Positions 45,744-55,458 of a DNA stretch of 64,000 nucleotides are shown here, in pieces (the first letter of the stretch is position 1; every line of letters begins with the position of its first letter). The DNA lies in NCBI RefSeq assembly GCF_006770265.1, contig NZ_CP017194.1:1178001-1242000 (forward strand), read 5' to 3'. The notes beneath the pieces were generated by a model. It did no database searches and had not been told where the DNA came from. It saw nothing but the letters and a program-made list of their open reading frames with translations. This DNA comes from Lactococcus carnosus. GTDB lineage: Bacteria; Bacillota; Bacilli; Lactobacillales; Streptococcaceae. The position numbers and the translations under genes are program-made.

Positions 45744-45904
45744 AATTCTCCTATCCTTCTTAACTTATTATAATAAATAACTAGGCTAATATCAAGTAAC
45801 TGCTCTTTATCTTTATGGTTGGTATTTTTTTGGTAGCCTCAAAGGCCGTGTATTTAGTCGTGAGCCTAGTAAACCTACTTGCCCATGCTCTAAATATGAT
45901 TAGG

Positions 45905-45937
45905 CAAAAAGGCCTCACCAGTCACTAATAAGGCCTC
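45905..45937 (-). terminator. radC terminator
   Basis: AGGCCT copies at 45910-45915 and 45931-45936 form a GC-rich hairpin followed by TTTTT on the minus strand. It is 18 bp beyond the radC stop. Confidence 0.8.
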
Positions 45938-45954
45938 CTGTCCTTGAAGATAGA

Positions 45955-46641
45955 TCAGATCAAGGTATTTTCTTTAAATGAAAAATAGCAACCATCACCG
46001 ACAATGATATGATCGATAAACTGGAGACCAATTATGTCACAAGCACTTGCTATACGCTGTGTAAAGACTGAATCAGCATCAGAAGGATTTGGATCTCCTG
46101 AAGGGTGATTATGGGCAACTAAGAGACTAGCAGCCAGTGTCTTAACCGCAAAATGGAGAATTTCTCTCGGATTAGCAGTAGCCGAATTAACTGTCCCTAC
46201 AAAAATCGTCTTTTTCTTAATAATTTTGTTTTTGCCATCTAAGTAAACGGCTACTAGATGTTCTTGATCAAAATCTGACATCTCATCAATCAGGATCGTC
46301 GCAAATTGTTGGGACCCTTTAACCTGTCCTTCTCTACTTCTTTCTGTCGTCTTAATTCTTTTACCTAACTCTATCATCGCTCTGATTTCGACTGCTTTAG
46401 TCATGCCGATACCAGAAATTGTCATCAATTCCTCAATACTCGACTTTCTAAAATTTTCAAGTGTGACGAAATGTTTTAAAATCTGACCTGCTAATTCTAA
46501 AACAGACAGTTTGGCTGTGCCAGTTCTTAATAAAATAGCGAGTAGCTCTTGATCGGATAGATAGGATTCGCCAAGCACGTTTAAGCGTTCATGTGGTAGT
46601 ATCGGATAATCTGCTTCTCTTACATCATACATATTTTTCAC
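45955..46641 (-). CDS. radC: RadC family protein (JAMM metalloprotease-like)
   Basis: 228 aa with the N-terminal helix-hairpin-helix (ISGIGMTKAVEIRA) and the C-terminal JAMM-type HNHPSGDPNPSDAD metal-binding motif. The family is conserved in bacteria; the name refers to a disputed role in DNA repair. Monocistronic, divergent from the siderophore operon and sharing its intergenic region. Confidence 0.93.
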   Translation of the reverse strand: MKNMYDVREADYPILPHERLNVLGESYLSDQELLAILLRTGTAKLSVLELAGQILKHFVTLENFRKSSIEELMTISGIGMTKAVEIRAMIELGKRIKTTERSREGQVKGSQQFATILIDEMSDFDQEHLVAVYLDGKNKIIKKKTIFVGTVNSATANPREILHFAVKTLAASLLVAHNHPSGDPNPSDADSVFTQRIASACDIIGLQFIDHIIVGDGCYFSFKENTLI

Positions 46642-46744
46642 CCTCTATATGCCTTATACGTAAAAAATAGCAATTATTTTCATTATTTTATAACTATTCC
46701 TACAATAGATATTGAAAAAGCGGGTCAATTATGTTTTAATATAA

Positions 46745-46766
46745 AATGTCAAAACTTTTTGACATT
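46745..46766. promoter_or_regulatory. 22-bp perfect palindrome, candidate operator of siderophore operon
   Basis: AATGTCAAAA-ct-TTTTGACATT, 63 bp before the first permease start and just after candidate -10 sequences (TAATAT/TATAAA near 46737-46745). Its position fits a repressor site controlling iron uptake. It does not resemble Fur, PerR or MtsR boxes I know. Confidence 0.65.
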
Positions 46767-46829
46767 CACATTGAAGCTAGAGGCCTCTGCTTTTAAAAAC
46801 ATATAGAAAATGAGTAGAAAGGAAGCAAT

Positions 46830-47789
46830 ATGACAAAAAAACTAGTATTTATCAGCTTCTTTTTGTTACTCATCATATCATCTATTTTCATTGGGTTAGT
46901 TAATGTGCCACCATTTGACATCAGTACTTGGACGAGTAGACAGCATCTTGTTTTACTTGCTTCAAGACTCCCTAGAACAATCAGTCTACTGATTGCCGGC
47001 GCAAGTGTCAGTGTATCAGGACTTGTCATGCAAAATCTGATGCAAAATAAATTCGTTTCACCAAATACCGTTGGGACAATGGATAGTGCTAAATTAGGGA
47101 TCGTTTTTGTGATGATTTTCCTACCAAATGCGACTAGCCTAACCAAAATGAGTATGGCATTTGTCTTCGCACTCTTAGGCACCAGCTTATTTTTACTCAT
47201 GTCACGCTACATTATGAGTAAAAGTAGCATTATGTTACCTTTGGTTGGGATCATGTTCGGTAATATCATTGGTAGTATTGCAAACTTCTTTGCTTTCAAA
47301 TATCAACTGGTACAGAACGTCACGTCTTGGTTACAAGGCAATTTTTCGATTGTGATGCGCGGGTCGTATGAACTGCTTTATCTATCAATCCCTTTGTTTA
47401 TTTTGATTTATCTGTTCGCCTATCAATTTACAATTATCGCGGCGGGTCAAGAAATGTCGACTAATTTAGGGATTTCATATCAAAAAATGCGCTTGTTTGG
47501 CGTAGGCATCATCGCACTCACATCTAGTATCGTCCTTGTTAGTGTCGGTAATATTCCCTTTCTAGGCATTATCGTGCCAAACCTTGTGACCTTAAAGTTT
47601 GGGGATCAAATGAAAAAAAACCTGCCCTTGACAGCTTATTTCGGCGCTGCCTTTCTGATTATCTGCGATATCATTGGTCGGACAATCATTTCACCTTATG
47701 AAATTTCAGCCAGTTTAATCGTTGGTGTCTTAGGTAGTGTTTGCTTTATTGCACTCTTACTCAAAGAAGGTCGGAGACAAGCAAAATGA
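46830..47789 (+). CDS. Iron-siderophore ABC transporter permease 1 (FecCD family)
   Basis: 319 aa with about nine to ten hydrophobic helices. FecCD signatures: RLPRTISLLIAGASVSVSG, LMQNKFVSPNTVG and the coupling region LGISYQKMRLFGVG; PFLGIIVPNLV near the end. One of two permeases forming the membrane channel with the ATPase and the lipoprotein encoded downstream. The set most resembles YclNOPQ/FatDC (petrobactin- or anguibactin-type). Ribosome site AGAAAGGA. Stop overlaps the next ATG. Confidence 0.88.
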   Translation: MTKKLVFISFFLLLIISSIFIGLVNVPPFDISTWTSRQHLVLLASRLPRTISLLIAGASVSVSGLVMQNLMQNKFVSPNTVGTMDSAKLGIVFVMIFLPNATSLTKMSMAFVFALLGTSLFLLMSRYIMSKSSIMLPLVGIMFGNIIGSIANFFAFKYQLVQNVTSWLQGNFSIVMRGSYELLYLSIPLFILIYLFAYQFTIIAAGQEMSTNLGISYQKMRLFGVGIIALTSSIVLVSVGNIPFLGIIVPNLVTLKFGDQMKKNLPLTAYFGAAFLIICDIIGRTIISPYEISASLIVGVLGSVCFIALLLKEGRRQAK

Positions 47790-48742
47790 AGCAAAAATTG
47801 ACCTATCTGATTTTAATACTTGCTGTTTTAGGGAGCTGTGCACTTTTTCTAACCTACCACACCTATGGGAACATCGAATTTGCTTTAGCGCTTCGCTTAA
47901 AAAAAATTCTGGGCTTTATCCTTGTTGGTATCGCATGTAGTTTTGCAACAGTCAGCTTTCAAACCTTAACACAAAATAAGTTATTAACACCTAATATCTT
48001 AGGTATGGATTCGCTTTATGTCATGCTGCAAACCCTATCTATCTTTCTATTAGGCAGTCATAACTTAACCTCCCTATCTAGCCTGGGTAACTTCTTCTTA
48101 TCGATTGCCCTCATGATGTCGGTTAGCACGATACTTGCCTTTTCATTATTAAGGCAGTTTAAGCATAACCTATTTCTCTTTCTGATGATTGGTATGATAC
48201 TTGGGACATTTTTCGGAAATATCAGTAGTTTTCTACAAATTCTACTTGACCCTAATGAATATGATCATTTACAGGGCAAACTCTTCGCTAGTTTTAGCAA
48301 TGTCAAAGCCGACCACTTATTAGTTGCCAGTATCATCATCGCCCTACTCTGCCTCTTTTTATGGTGGTTAGCGCCTCAGCTAGATGTCTTACATCTAGGT
48401 AATGATTACGCAGTGAATCTAGGCATCGATGTCAGAGCACTACAGCTAATGAGCTTGCTTGCAATCTCTGCCTTAGTTGGTGTATCTACTGCACTAGTTG
48501 GGCCCACTAGTTTTCTGGGCTTCATCGTCGCAAATATTAGCTACCAAATTACCAGGACTTATCGACATAGATCGATATTTATCACAGGTAGTTTGATTGC
48601 GATATTTCTTCTGGTCTTTGGTGAGTTTCTCGTTGAACATATCTTTAGTTTCAATACAACCTTAAATGTCATCATTGAGTTTACCGGCGGTTGCTACTTT
48701 ATCGGACAAATATTATATAAGAGAAATGGAAATAAGGGATGA
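47786..48742 (+). CDS. Iron-siderophore ABC transporter permease 2 (FecCD family)
   Basis: 318 aa; the ATG overlaps the stop of permease 1 (ATGA), so an earlier in-frame start is rejected. Hydrophobic throughout, with FecCD motifs ATVSFQTLTQNKLLTPNILG and FLGFIVANISYQITR. Its stop overlaps the ATPase start in the same way. Forms a heterodimeric permease with the previous gene. Confidence 0.88.
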   Translation: MKQKLTYLILILAVLGSCALFLTYHTYGNIEFALALRLKKILGFILVGIACSFATVSFQTLTQNKLLTPNILGMDSLYVMLQTLSIFLLGSHNLTSLSSLGNFFLSIALMMSVSTILAFSLLRQFKHNLFLFLMIGMILGTFFGNISSFLQILLDPNEYDHLQGKLFASFSNVKADHLLVASIIIALLCLFLWWLAPQLDVLHLGNDYAVNLGIDVRALQLMSLLAISALVGVSTALVGPTSFLGFIVANISYQITRTYRHRSIFITGSLIAIFLLVFGEFLVEHIFSFNTTLNVIIEFTGGCYFIGQILYKRNGNKG

Positions 48743-49490
48743 AAATAGAAGGTCTATCAAAGTCTTTTGGCAAGAAAACGATATTAGATGACATCGATTT
48801 AACGATTAAAAAAGGCAAATTAACCGCCTTTATTGGTCCCAATGGTGCTGGAAAATCTACACTTCTAGCGACAATGAGTCGATTAATCCAGACAGAGACT
48901 GGTCACATCTACCTAGAAGGTAAGGATCTCAAATCTTTCAAATCTCGTGACTTGGCACAACAGCTGTCTATTTTAAAACAGATGAATCATTTAAACATGA
49001 ACATCACGATCTTTGAATTGGTTGCATTTGCTAGATTTCCGTATTCTAAGGGTAATTTAACACCTACTGATAAAGAGAAGATTAACTTATCCATTGCCCA
49101 ACTCGGCTTAACCGAATTAGCAGAGGAAAATATTCAAAACTTATCGGGGGACAATTGCAACGTGCTTACATCGCTATGATATTAGCACAAGATACAGACT
49201 ATATCTTACTTGATGAGCCACTAAATAATTTAGATATGAATTTTGCAGTGCAGATGATGCAACTCCTTACCAAGCTAGTCACAGAATTTGGTAAGACTGT
49301 GATTATCGTCTTACATGATATCAATTTTGCAGCGAGTTTTGCTGATGAGATAGTTGCCATGAAATCAGGTAAAATATTTGCCCATGATCAAACAGATCAG
49401 ATCATTCATGAACATATTTTAAACCCGCTATATGAGATGTCAGTTCGTATAAAAGAAATAGAGGGTAAGAAATTTTGTCTATATTTCTAG
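48739..49490 (+). pseudogene. Iron-siderophore ABC transporter ATPase, frameshifted in a G5 run
   Basis: Two overlapping frames together encode a complete about 250-aa FecE/FepC-type ATPase. The first (48739-49179) has Walker A GPNGAGKSTLL and the Q-loop region; the second (from about 49155) starts at QRAYIAMILAQ and has Walker B YILLDEPLNNLD and the switch His. The break is in the ABC signature: TTATC-GGGGG-ACAA (G5 at 49146-49150). A sixth G would give LSGGQLQRAY in one frame. The gene is either mutated, phase-variable, or the site of a base-call error. All other operon genes are intact. Confidence 0.9.
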
Positions 49491-49540
49491 ACAAATAACT
49501 TCCAACTATTTATATACTAAACAAATAAAGGAAAATAATT

Positions 49541-50512
49541 ATGAAACTTAGTAAATTAATCACTGTCTTTACTGCTACACTACTACTTGGTACACTACTC
49601 GTTGCCTGTGGCACTAAAAAAGAGGCAACAACTGATAGCGCTAAAGAAACGACAACAACAAAGGCATTGCCTAAAAAAATAGAAGTGACAGATTCAAAAG
49701 GTAAAAAAATAACTGTTCCGACACGCCCAAGTAAAGTTGTCGTATTTGATAATGGGTCACTTGATACAATAGAGGCTTTAGGTGAAAGTAAATCAGTTGC
49801 TGCTGTCGCAGTTAAAAACTTGCCTACTTATTTAACTCAATTTAAAACAGTTGCAAGTGCTGGTGGCCTAAAGGAACCTGATTTAGAGAAAATCAATTCA
49901 CTACAACCTGATTTCATCATCATTTCTGCACGTCAAGAAAGTTTTAAAGCTGACTTGGAAAAGATTGCACCTGTTCTAGACTTAGCAGTTGATACAACTA
50001 AAGTTTGGGAATCTACAAAAGCGAATATCATGACGATCGCGAGTATCTATGGTAAGACTGACGAAGCAACTAAGCAAGTTGATAAATTAGAAAAAAACAT
50101 CACAACACTGAAAGCAAAAGCTGAAAAATCAAAACTAGCAACTTTAACTGTGATTTCAAATGAAGGTCAGCTAGCAGCATTCGGTGAAAAATCACGTTAT
50201 GCCATCGTTAATGATACGTTTGGGTTCAAAAATGTCGATAACACAATCAAAGCCTCTACTCATGGCCAACAAATCTCATTTGAGTATGTGCTCGAAAAAA
50301 ATCCAGATGTCATATTCGTTGTTGATAGAACAAAAGCAATCGGTGGTGACAGCAAAGAAACTACTGTGACAAACAATGAATTAGTCAAAAAAACAACAGC
50401 TGGTAAAACCAACAAAGTGATCGAACTTGATCCAACGCTTTGGTATCTAAGTGGTGGTGGGATTAAATCAACACAACTCATGATAGATGGCGTTGAGAAA
50501 GCATTTAAATAA
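49541..50512 (+). CDS. Iron-siderophore-binding lipoprotein
   Basis: 323-aa solute-binding protein of the FecB/FatB/YclQ type. Signal peptide with lipobox LLVAC, lipid-modified Cys23; then a Thr/Lys linker and two lobes. Motifs: VFDNGSLDTIEALGES, KEPDLEKINSLQPDFIIISARQ, and LDPTLWYLSGGG near the end. It would capture a ferric siderophore at the membrane surface and hand it to the permease pair. The YclQ-like ending suggests catecholate or petrobactin-like ligands, inferred only. Last gene of the operon, followed by a terminator. Confidence 0.88.
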   Translation: MKLSKLITVFTATLLLGTLLVACGTKKEATTDSAKETTTTKALPKKIEVTDSKGKKITVPTRPSKVVVFDNGSLDTIEALGESKSVAAVAVKNLPTYLTQFKTVASAGGLKEPDLEKINSLQPDFIIISARQESFKADLEKIAPVLDLAVDTTKVWESTKANIMTIASIYGKTDEATKQVDKLEKNITTLKAKAEKSKLATLTVISNEGQLAAFGEKSRYAIVNDTFGFKNVDNTIKASTHGQQISFEYVLEKNPDVIFVVDRTKAIGGDSKETTVTNNELVKKTTAGKTNKVIELDPTLWYLSGGGIKSTQLMIDGVEKAFK

Positions 50513-50567
50513 GCAATCAGTAGATAAAAGTATAATTCTATAAGAGCGCATCAGATAATGTGCTCCC

Positions 50568-50625
50568 CATCATAAAACTCCCCTAAACTGGATTCGTTAG
50601 CCAGATTAGGGGGAGTTTTATGATG
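50568..50625 (+). terminator. Terminator of the siderophore operon
   Basis: Long near-perfect inverted repeat (CATCATAAAACTCCCC with its complement) ending in an AT-rich stem; about 22-24 bp arms. Acts on the plus strand, possibly bidirectionally. Confidence 0.8.
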
Positions 50626-50793
50626 CTCTGATTTTTGAATGAATGACGTATTAATAACGGGTGACGTAGGATTACTTAGCCAGTCTTATCAACTACATGA
50701 CTCGCGATCAATGCAATAAAAAAACAATCCTTAGAATATCTAAGCCATTGTCTTTCTATTTATTGCATTACATCTATCTTTATTTTTTTGTCT

Positions 50794-53700
50794 TTACCCT
50801 CTAAAATAGGCAACGGCACTCTCGAAAAGTTTCTGATCTTTATTACCAGGAATATTTTTGAACAAGCCTGCTTCATAGCGTTCAGAATGTCCCATTTTAC
50901 CGAGGATTTGTCCGTTTTTACTGATGATACCCTCAATCGCAGCGACAGATCCATTAGGATTGTAAGCAGAGTTCATCGTTGCTTGTCCTTGAAAATCAAC
51001 ATATTGGCTGATAATTTGACCATTTTTGATTAGGGCTTCAAGTTCTTGAGTTGACACAACAAATTTGCCTTCACCATGAGAAACTGGAATGGCATGAATA
51101 TCCCCTACTGCAACGCCTGTTAACCATGGTGAATTAGTATTAATAATCTTAGTCTCAACCATTTTAGCGACGTGCTGATTGGCATCGTTATAGAAAAGTG
51201 TTGGCGACTGATCAGATAAGCTATCAAAGCTACCATAAGGTAATAAACCTGATTTAACTAGCGCTTGGAAGCCATTACAGATACCCAGAATTAACCCACC
51301 ACGCGCGATAAATGCTTCAATAGCTGACTTAACAGCTTCATTTAACAAGATATTCACGATGAACTTAGCTGAGCCATCGGGTTCATCTGCTGCTGAAAAT
51401 CCGCCTGCAAACATGAGAATATTTGCCTGCTTGATGTTAGCAACCATGTCCTTAATTGACGCTGAAATGTCCATCGTCCTAAATGGAACAATTTTAGTCA
51501 CAGCACCAGCAGCTTCAAATGCTTTTGCTGTATCATACTCGCAATTTGTCCCTGGGAATACTGGAATATAGACTAACGGTGTAGCCACACGATGTGGTGC
51601 CTTGATTTGGGTGCTAGAGGGGGTCGTCTCAACCGTTTCAAGCTCAGTATTTTGGTCGAATAAGGTTGGATAGACCACTTCTAAAGGTGCTTCAAAACTT
51701 GCTAGTAAAGCATCACCTGAAAGTGATACACCGTTAATATCAAGTAGAAAGTCCTCAGTAGTCTGACCAATCTTTTGTAAGCCTGCAATCTCATCGGGTG
51801 ATGTGATAATGAAGCCCGCAAACTCAGCCTTAATCAAGTCACTTACCTGATTAAAGTCAACTTTAGCACCAATCTTGTTACCAAAAGTCATCAGAGCAAT
51901 CGCTTCACCAACCCCACCAGCCTTGGTTGAAATTGCTGCTGTTATCTTGTATGATGCCTGTAAGTCAGACACTAAGTTAAAGTTTGCTTTAACCCTTGCC
52001 CAATCGATAGTTTCTGCAACTGCAACACCTGGGATATAGTAAATATGCTCATTTACAGCTTTAAATTCAGGTGACAAGATACGGTCTGCTTCAGACGTTG
52101 TCACGCCAAATGCGATAAGGGTTGGCGGTACTGTCAACTCTTCAAATGTACCACTCATCGAATCCTTACCACCAATAGATGGTAAGCCCAATTGTTCTTG
52201 CGCTTCGATAGACCCAAGTAAGGCTGCCAGTGGTTTACCAAATCGTTCAGCTTGTTTATCCATGCGCTCAAAATATTCTTGGTAAGAAAAACGTGCGCTA
52301 GTCCAGTTAGCATTCGTTGCGACCAGACGTGCTGTTGCTTCAATCACTGCGTAGGCTGCACCATGATAAGGTGACCATGAGGCAATCTCAGGATTATAGC
52401 CATGCGATAAAAGCGATACTGTATTTGTGACACCGGTAAGTACTGGTAATTTTTGGACAGAACTTTCAGCAGGTGTTAATTGGTAACGACCACCGATAGG
52501 CTGAATCACAGTTGAGCGACCGATTGAACTATCAAATATCGTTTGCAAACCTTTTTGTGAGGCAAAATTTAGCTGAGATAAAAGACCATTTAAATCTGAA
52601 TTTAAAGCATCTAAGCTTGTCGTTTTTTCAAATGGAATAGGCAAATCAGAGTCTGTTACAGTCGCATCAACGACAACACGTACGCCATTTGTATCGAGAA
52701 ATGCACGATCAATGTCAACGATTGTTTGCCCCTTCCAGAGCATCCTTAAGCTTGCTTTTTCAGTCACTTGCGCAACTTGTACAGCTAGGATATTTTCCTT
52801 GGCACATTCAGAAATAAATTGAGCAACATCTTTAGCTGCAACGACGACTGACATCCGTTCTTGAGATTCTGAGATGGCAATTTCTGTGCCAGAAAGGCCT
52901 TGATATTTTAAAGGCACTTTATCTAAGTCAATTTCAACACCATCAGCTAATTCACCGATTGCGACGCAGACACCACCAGCACCAAAGTCATTTGATTTTT
53001 TGACAAGTTGTGTGACGTCAGGATTACGGAAAAGGCGTTGAATTTTACGTTCTTCTATAGCATTCCCTTTTTGAACTTCAGCACCTGCTGTTTCCACGGT
53101 ATCTTTGGTTTGCACCTTAGATGAGCCTGTTGCCCCACCTACACCGTCACGGCCAGTTTTACCACCGAATAAGATGATGGCATCACCAGCTTGTGGTTTT
53201 AAGCGTAAGACATTTTCTTTTGGTGCTGCACCAACAACAGCTCCTGTTTCCAGACGTTTGGCTACAAATCCCGGATGGAAATATTCCTTGACATAGGTTG
53301 TCGCGAGGCCGATTTGATTACCATACGAGCTATAGCCGTGTGCAGCACCTTTAGAGATAACTTGTTGAGGTAATTTGCCATGACGTGTTTCTGAAATAGG
53401 TGCTGTAATATCTCCTGCACCTGTGATACGCATCGCCTGGTAAACATAAGCACGACCTGACAAGGGGTCACGAATGGCACCTCCAATACAGGTTGATGCC
53501 CCACCGAAAGGTTCAATCTCTGTTGGGTGATTATGCGTTTCATTCTTGAACATGAGTAACCAGGGTTCTTTAACCCCATTCACATCAACTGAAATTTCTA
53601 CACTACAGGCATTGATCTCATCAGAGACTTCCATATCATCTAAACGACCGTTGGCACGCTCATATCGGCCAAAAATAGTCGCCAATTCCATTAAGGTTGT

Positions 53701-54507
53701 TGGCTTTTCAGTCCGCTTAATTTCCTTGCGCATGTTCAGGTATTTATCAAAAGTAGCTTGGAGTTGCCCCTTAAATTTTGACTGAGAGAAATCGATTGTT
53801 TTCAACTCTGTTTCAAATGTGGTGTGACGCGTATGGTCACTCCAGTATGTATCCAACACTTTTAACTCAGTTTCAGACGGATCTCGCTTGACCTGTTTGA
53901 AGTAATCTTGAATCCAGAGTAAGTCAGCAACTTCCATGGCTAATGCATACCTGGCATGTAAGTCAGTAATTTGGCTTGGTGTCATCGTAATGAATCCAGC
54001 TAAAACAGGGATTTTGTCAGCTGAACGTAGCATCTCTTCATCATGAATTGCTTGATCGATTGCTTTAAACCGTGAGTCGACACTATTGAGTTGATATGCT
54101 TTTATTTTTTCAAATTCAGCATCAGCTAAATCAGCATTTAATAGATAGAGTTGTGCCGTTTTAACGACTGCATCTTTGTCTGCACCTAATAAAAATAAGG
54201 CTTCTTCTGCTGAGCTGGCACGTTGATCAAATTGGCCAGGAAGTGACTCGATGGCAAAGAACTTACTTTTATCTAGTACTAATTGTACTGTTTCATCATC
54301 TAAGACATAGTCTGTCACTTTTTCAGAAAAAATCGTTTGCTCAGCAGTCGTTAGCAAGTCATCTGTGACATGGAAAACATCATAAACTTGGACGATGTTA
54401 ACTGATGTCAAAGTTGACAGTTGCAAGTTGTGCTGTAATTCATGTAATAGCGCTTGATTTTTCACTTTAAATTCTGGTTTTTTAGCAACAAAAATACGTT
54501 TTTTCAC
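50794..54507 (-). CDS. purL: Phosphoribosylformylglycinamidine synthase, single-chain
   Basis: Fourth purine step, FGAR to FGAM. 1237 aa, the large proteobacterial/streptococcal type in which synthetase and glutaminase are one chain, so separate purQ and purS are not needed. Start is GTG at 54507 (VKKRIFVAKKP), 4 bp after purC; a TTG six codons upstream is rejected. Synthetase motifs include YWSDHTRHTTF, FGGKTGRDGVGGATGSS and SIGGKDSMSGTFEEL; the C-terminal glutaminase has GICNGFQALVKSGLLP (Cys) and SHGEGKFV. Co-transcribed with purC. Confidence 0.96.
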   Translation of the reverse strand: MKKRIFVAKKPEFKVKNQALLHELQHNLQLSTLTSVNIVQVYDVFHVTDDLLTTAEQTIFSEKVTDYVLDDETVQLVLDKSKFFAIESLPGQFDQRASSAEEALFLLGADKDAVVKTAQLYLLNADLADAEFEKIKAYQLNSVDSRFKAIDQAIHDEEMLRSADKIPVLAGFITMTPSQITDLHARYALAMEVADLLWIQDYFKQVKRDPSETELKVLDTYWSDHTRHTTFETELKTIDFSQSKFKGQLQATFDKYLNMRKEIKRTEKPTTLMELATIFGRYERANGRLDDMEVSDEINACSVEISVDVNGVKEPWLLMFKNETHNHPTEIEPFGGASTCIGGAIRDPLSGRAYVYQAMRITGAGDITAPISETRHGKLPQQVISKGAAHGYSSYGNQIGLATTYVKEYFHPGFVAKRLETGAVVGAAPKENVLRLKPQAGDAIILFGGKTGRDGVGGATGSSKVQTKDTVETAGAEVQKGNAIEERKIQRLFRNPDVTQLVKKSNDFGAGGVCVAIGELADGVEIDLDKVPLKYQGLSGTEIAISESQERMSVVVAAKDVAQFISECAKENILAVQVAQVTEKASLRMLWKGQTIVDIDRAFLDTNGVRVVVDATVTDSDLPIPFEKTTSLDALNSDLNGLLSQLNFASQKGLQTIFDSSIGRSTVIQPIGGRYQLTPAESSVQKLPVLTGVTNTVSLLSHGYNPEIASWSPYHGAAYAVIEATARLVATNANWTSARFSYQEYFERMDKQAERFGKPLAALLGSIEAQEQLGLPSIGGKDSMSGTFEELTVPPTLIAFGVTTSEADRILSPEFKAVNEHIYYIPGVAVAETIDWARVKANFNLVSDLQASYKITAAISTKAGGVGEAIALMTFGNKIGAKVDFNQVSDLIKAEFAGFIITSPDEIAGLQKIGQTTEDFLLDINGVSLSGDALLASFEAPLEVVYPTLFDQNTELETVETTPSSTQIKAPHRVATPLVYIPVFPGTNCEYDTAKAFEAAGAVTKIVPFRTMDISASIKDMVANIKQANILMFAGGFSAADEPDGSAKFIVNILLNEAVKSAIEAFIARGGLILGICNGFQALVKSGLLPYGSFDSLSDQSPTLFYNDANQHVAKMVETKIINTNSPWLTGVAVGDIHAIPVSHGEGKFVVSTQELEALIKNGQIISQYVDFQGQATMNSAYNPNGSVAAIEGIISKNGQILGKMGHSERYEAGLFKNIPGNKDQKLFESAVAYFRG

Positions 54508-54511
54508 GAGA

Positions 54512-55234
54512 TTATTTCCCCTCAAATTCTGTTTGTAAATCAGTAAGTACCCGTTGATAAATTGGGATTAAATCACCTAGATCACGGCGGTAAACATCTT
54601 TATCGACATGGTTATTATCCATATCCCAAAGGCGAGACGTATCTGGAGAAATCTCATCAGCTAAGATAATCGTCCCATCAGGCAAGCGACCAAATTCAAG
54701 TTTGAAATCAATCAGTTTAAGCTCAATTTTAGCAAATAAATCAGTCAAAATAAGGTCAATAGCTAAGGCATTTTGCTTCAATAAGGCGATTTCTTCATCA
54801 CTTGCAATCTCTAAAAATTTAACATGGGCATCATTGATAAAAGGATCATCCAAGTCATCATTTTTATAATAGAATTCGACAATCGGTGTTGCTAATTTAA
54901 TCCCTTCAGCAAGGTCAAAACGCTTTGAAAATGAGCCAGCAGTATAATTGCGCACGACAACCTCTAAAGGAATAATATCGACCTGTGTATTCAATTGTTC
55001 GGTTTTAGAAATTTGCTCAATAAAATGGGTTTGGACACCACGACGATTTAACTCACGAAAGATCAAACTGGTAATTTGATTATTTAAGGCACCTTTACCT
55101 GAAATTTGATCCTTTTTTTTGCCATTAAGTGCTGTTGCTTGGTCTTTATACTGGGCAAGGATGATGCTATCGTCATCAGTTAGGTAAATATTTTTTGCTT
55201 TGCCTTCATACAGTAGTGTCCGTTTTTCAGTCAT
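54512..55234 (-). CDS. purC: SAICAR synthetase
   Basis: Seventh purine step: joins aspartate to CAIR using ATP. 240 aa with [41 protein letters not shown] (LEVVVRN) and [12 protein letters not shown]. Preceded by a PurBox and predicted promoter. First gene of a purC-purL operon; other pur genes are scattered (purM-purN at 24 kb) or outside the window. Confidence 0.97.
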   Translation of the reverse strand: MTEKRTLLYEGKAKNIYLTDDDSIILAQYKDQATALNGKKKDQISGKGALNNQITSLIFRELNRRGVQTHFIEQISKTEQLNTQVDIIPLEVVVRNYTAGSFSKRFDLAEGIKLATPIVEFYYKNDDLDDPFINDAHVKFLEIASDEEIALLKQNALAIDLILTDLFAKIELKLIDFKLEFGRLPDGTIILADEISPDTSRLWDMDNNHVDKDVYRRDLGDLIPIYQRVLTDLQTEFEGK

Positions 55235-55308
55235 TTTATTCTCCTAAATTTGGTCATAAAGTTTCAAGATTCTTAGAATTTTCATATCTATCCATCTATT
55301 ATATGACT

Positions 55309-55314
55309 ATCATA
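55309..55314 (-). promoter_or_regulatory. purC promoter -10
   Basis: TATGAT on the minus strand places the PurBox centre at about -76, as at guaC and purM. A TATAAT 11 bp downstream (55298-55303) is an alternative that would break this spacing. Confidence 0.6.
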
Positions 55315-55339
55315 ACGTATATCTGTTTAGAAACCACAA

Positions 55340-55366
55340 AAAAACTGCCTAATTACAGCAGTTTTT
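55340..55366 (-). terminator. mapZ-side terminator upstream of purC
   Basis: AAAAACTGC/GCAGTTTTT arms with a 9-nt loop and T-run on both strands, between the PurBox and purC -10. Confidence 0.88.
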
Positions 55367-55372
55367 ACATTA

Positions 55373-55385
55373 ACGTTCGGATTAT
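55373..55385 (-). promoter_or_regulatory. PurBox for purC-purL
   Basis: Minus-strand sequence around ATAATCCGAACGTTA contains the CCGAAC core (55375-55380) with A/T-rich flanks, one deviation (G) from AWWWCCGAACWWT. Confidence 0.75.
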
Positions 55386-55458
55386 AAGAGATTGATAAGG
55401 AAAACAGAGATAGTCTGTTCATGTATTGCTAAAAAATCAACCTACTATCTTTTGTGTG

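Noticed and set aside
46793-47200. 135-aa minus-strand ORF opposite the first siderophore permease
   Set aside because: Antisense shadow of a membrane protein gene; hydrophobic pattern is a complement artefact.
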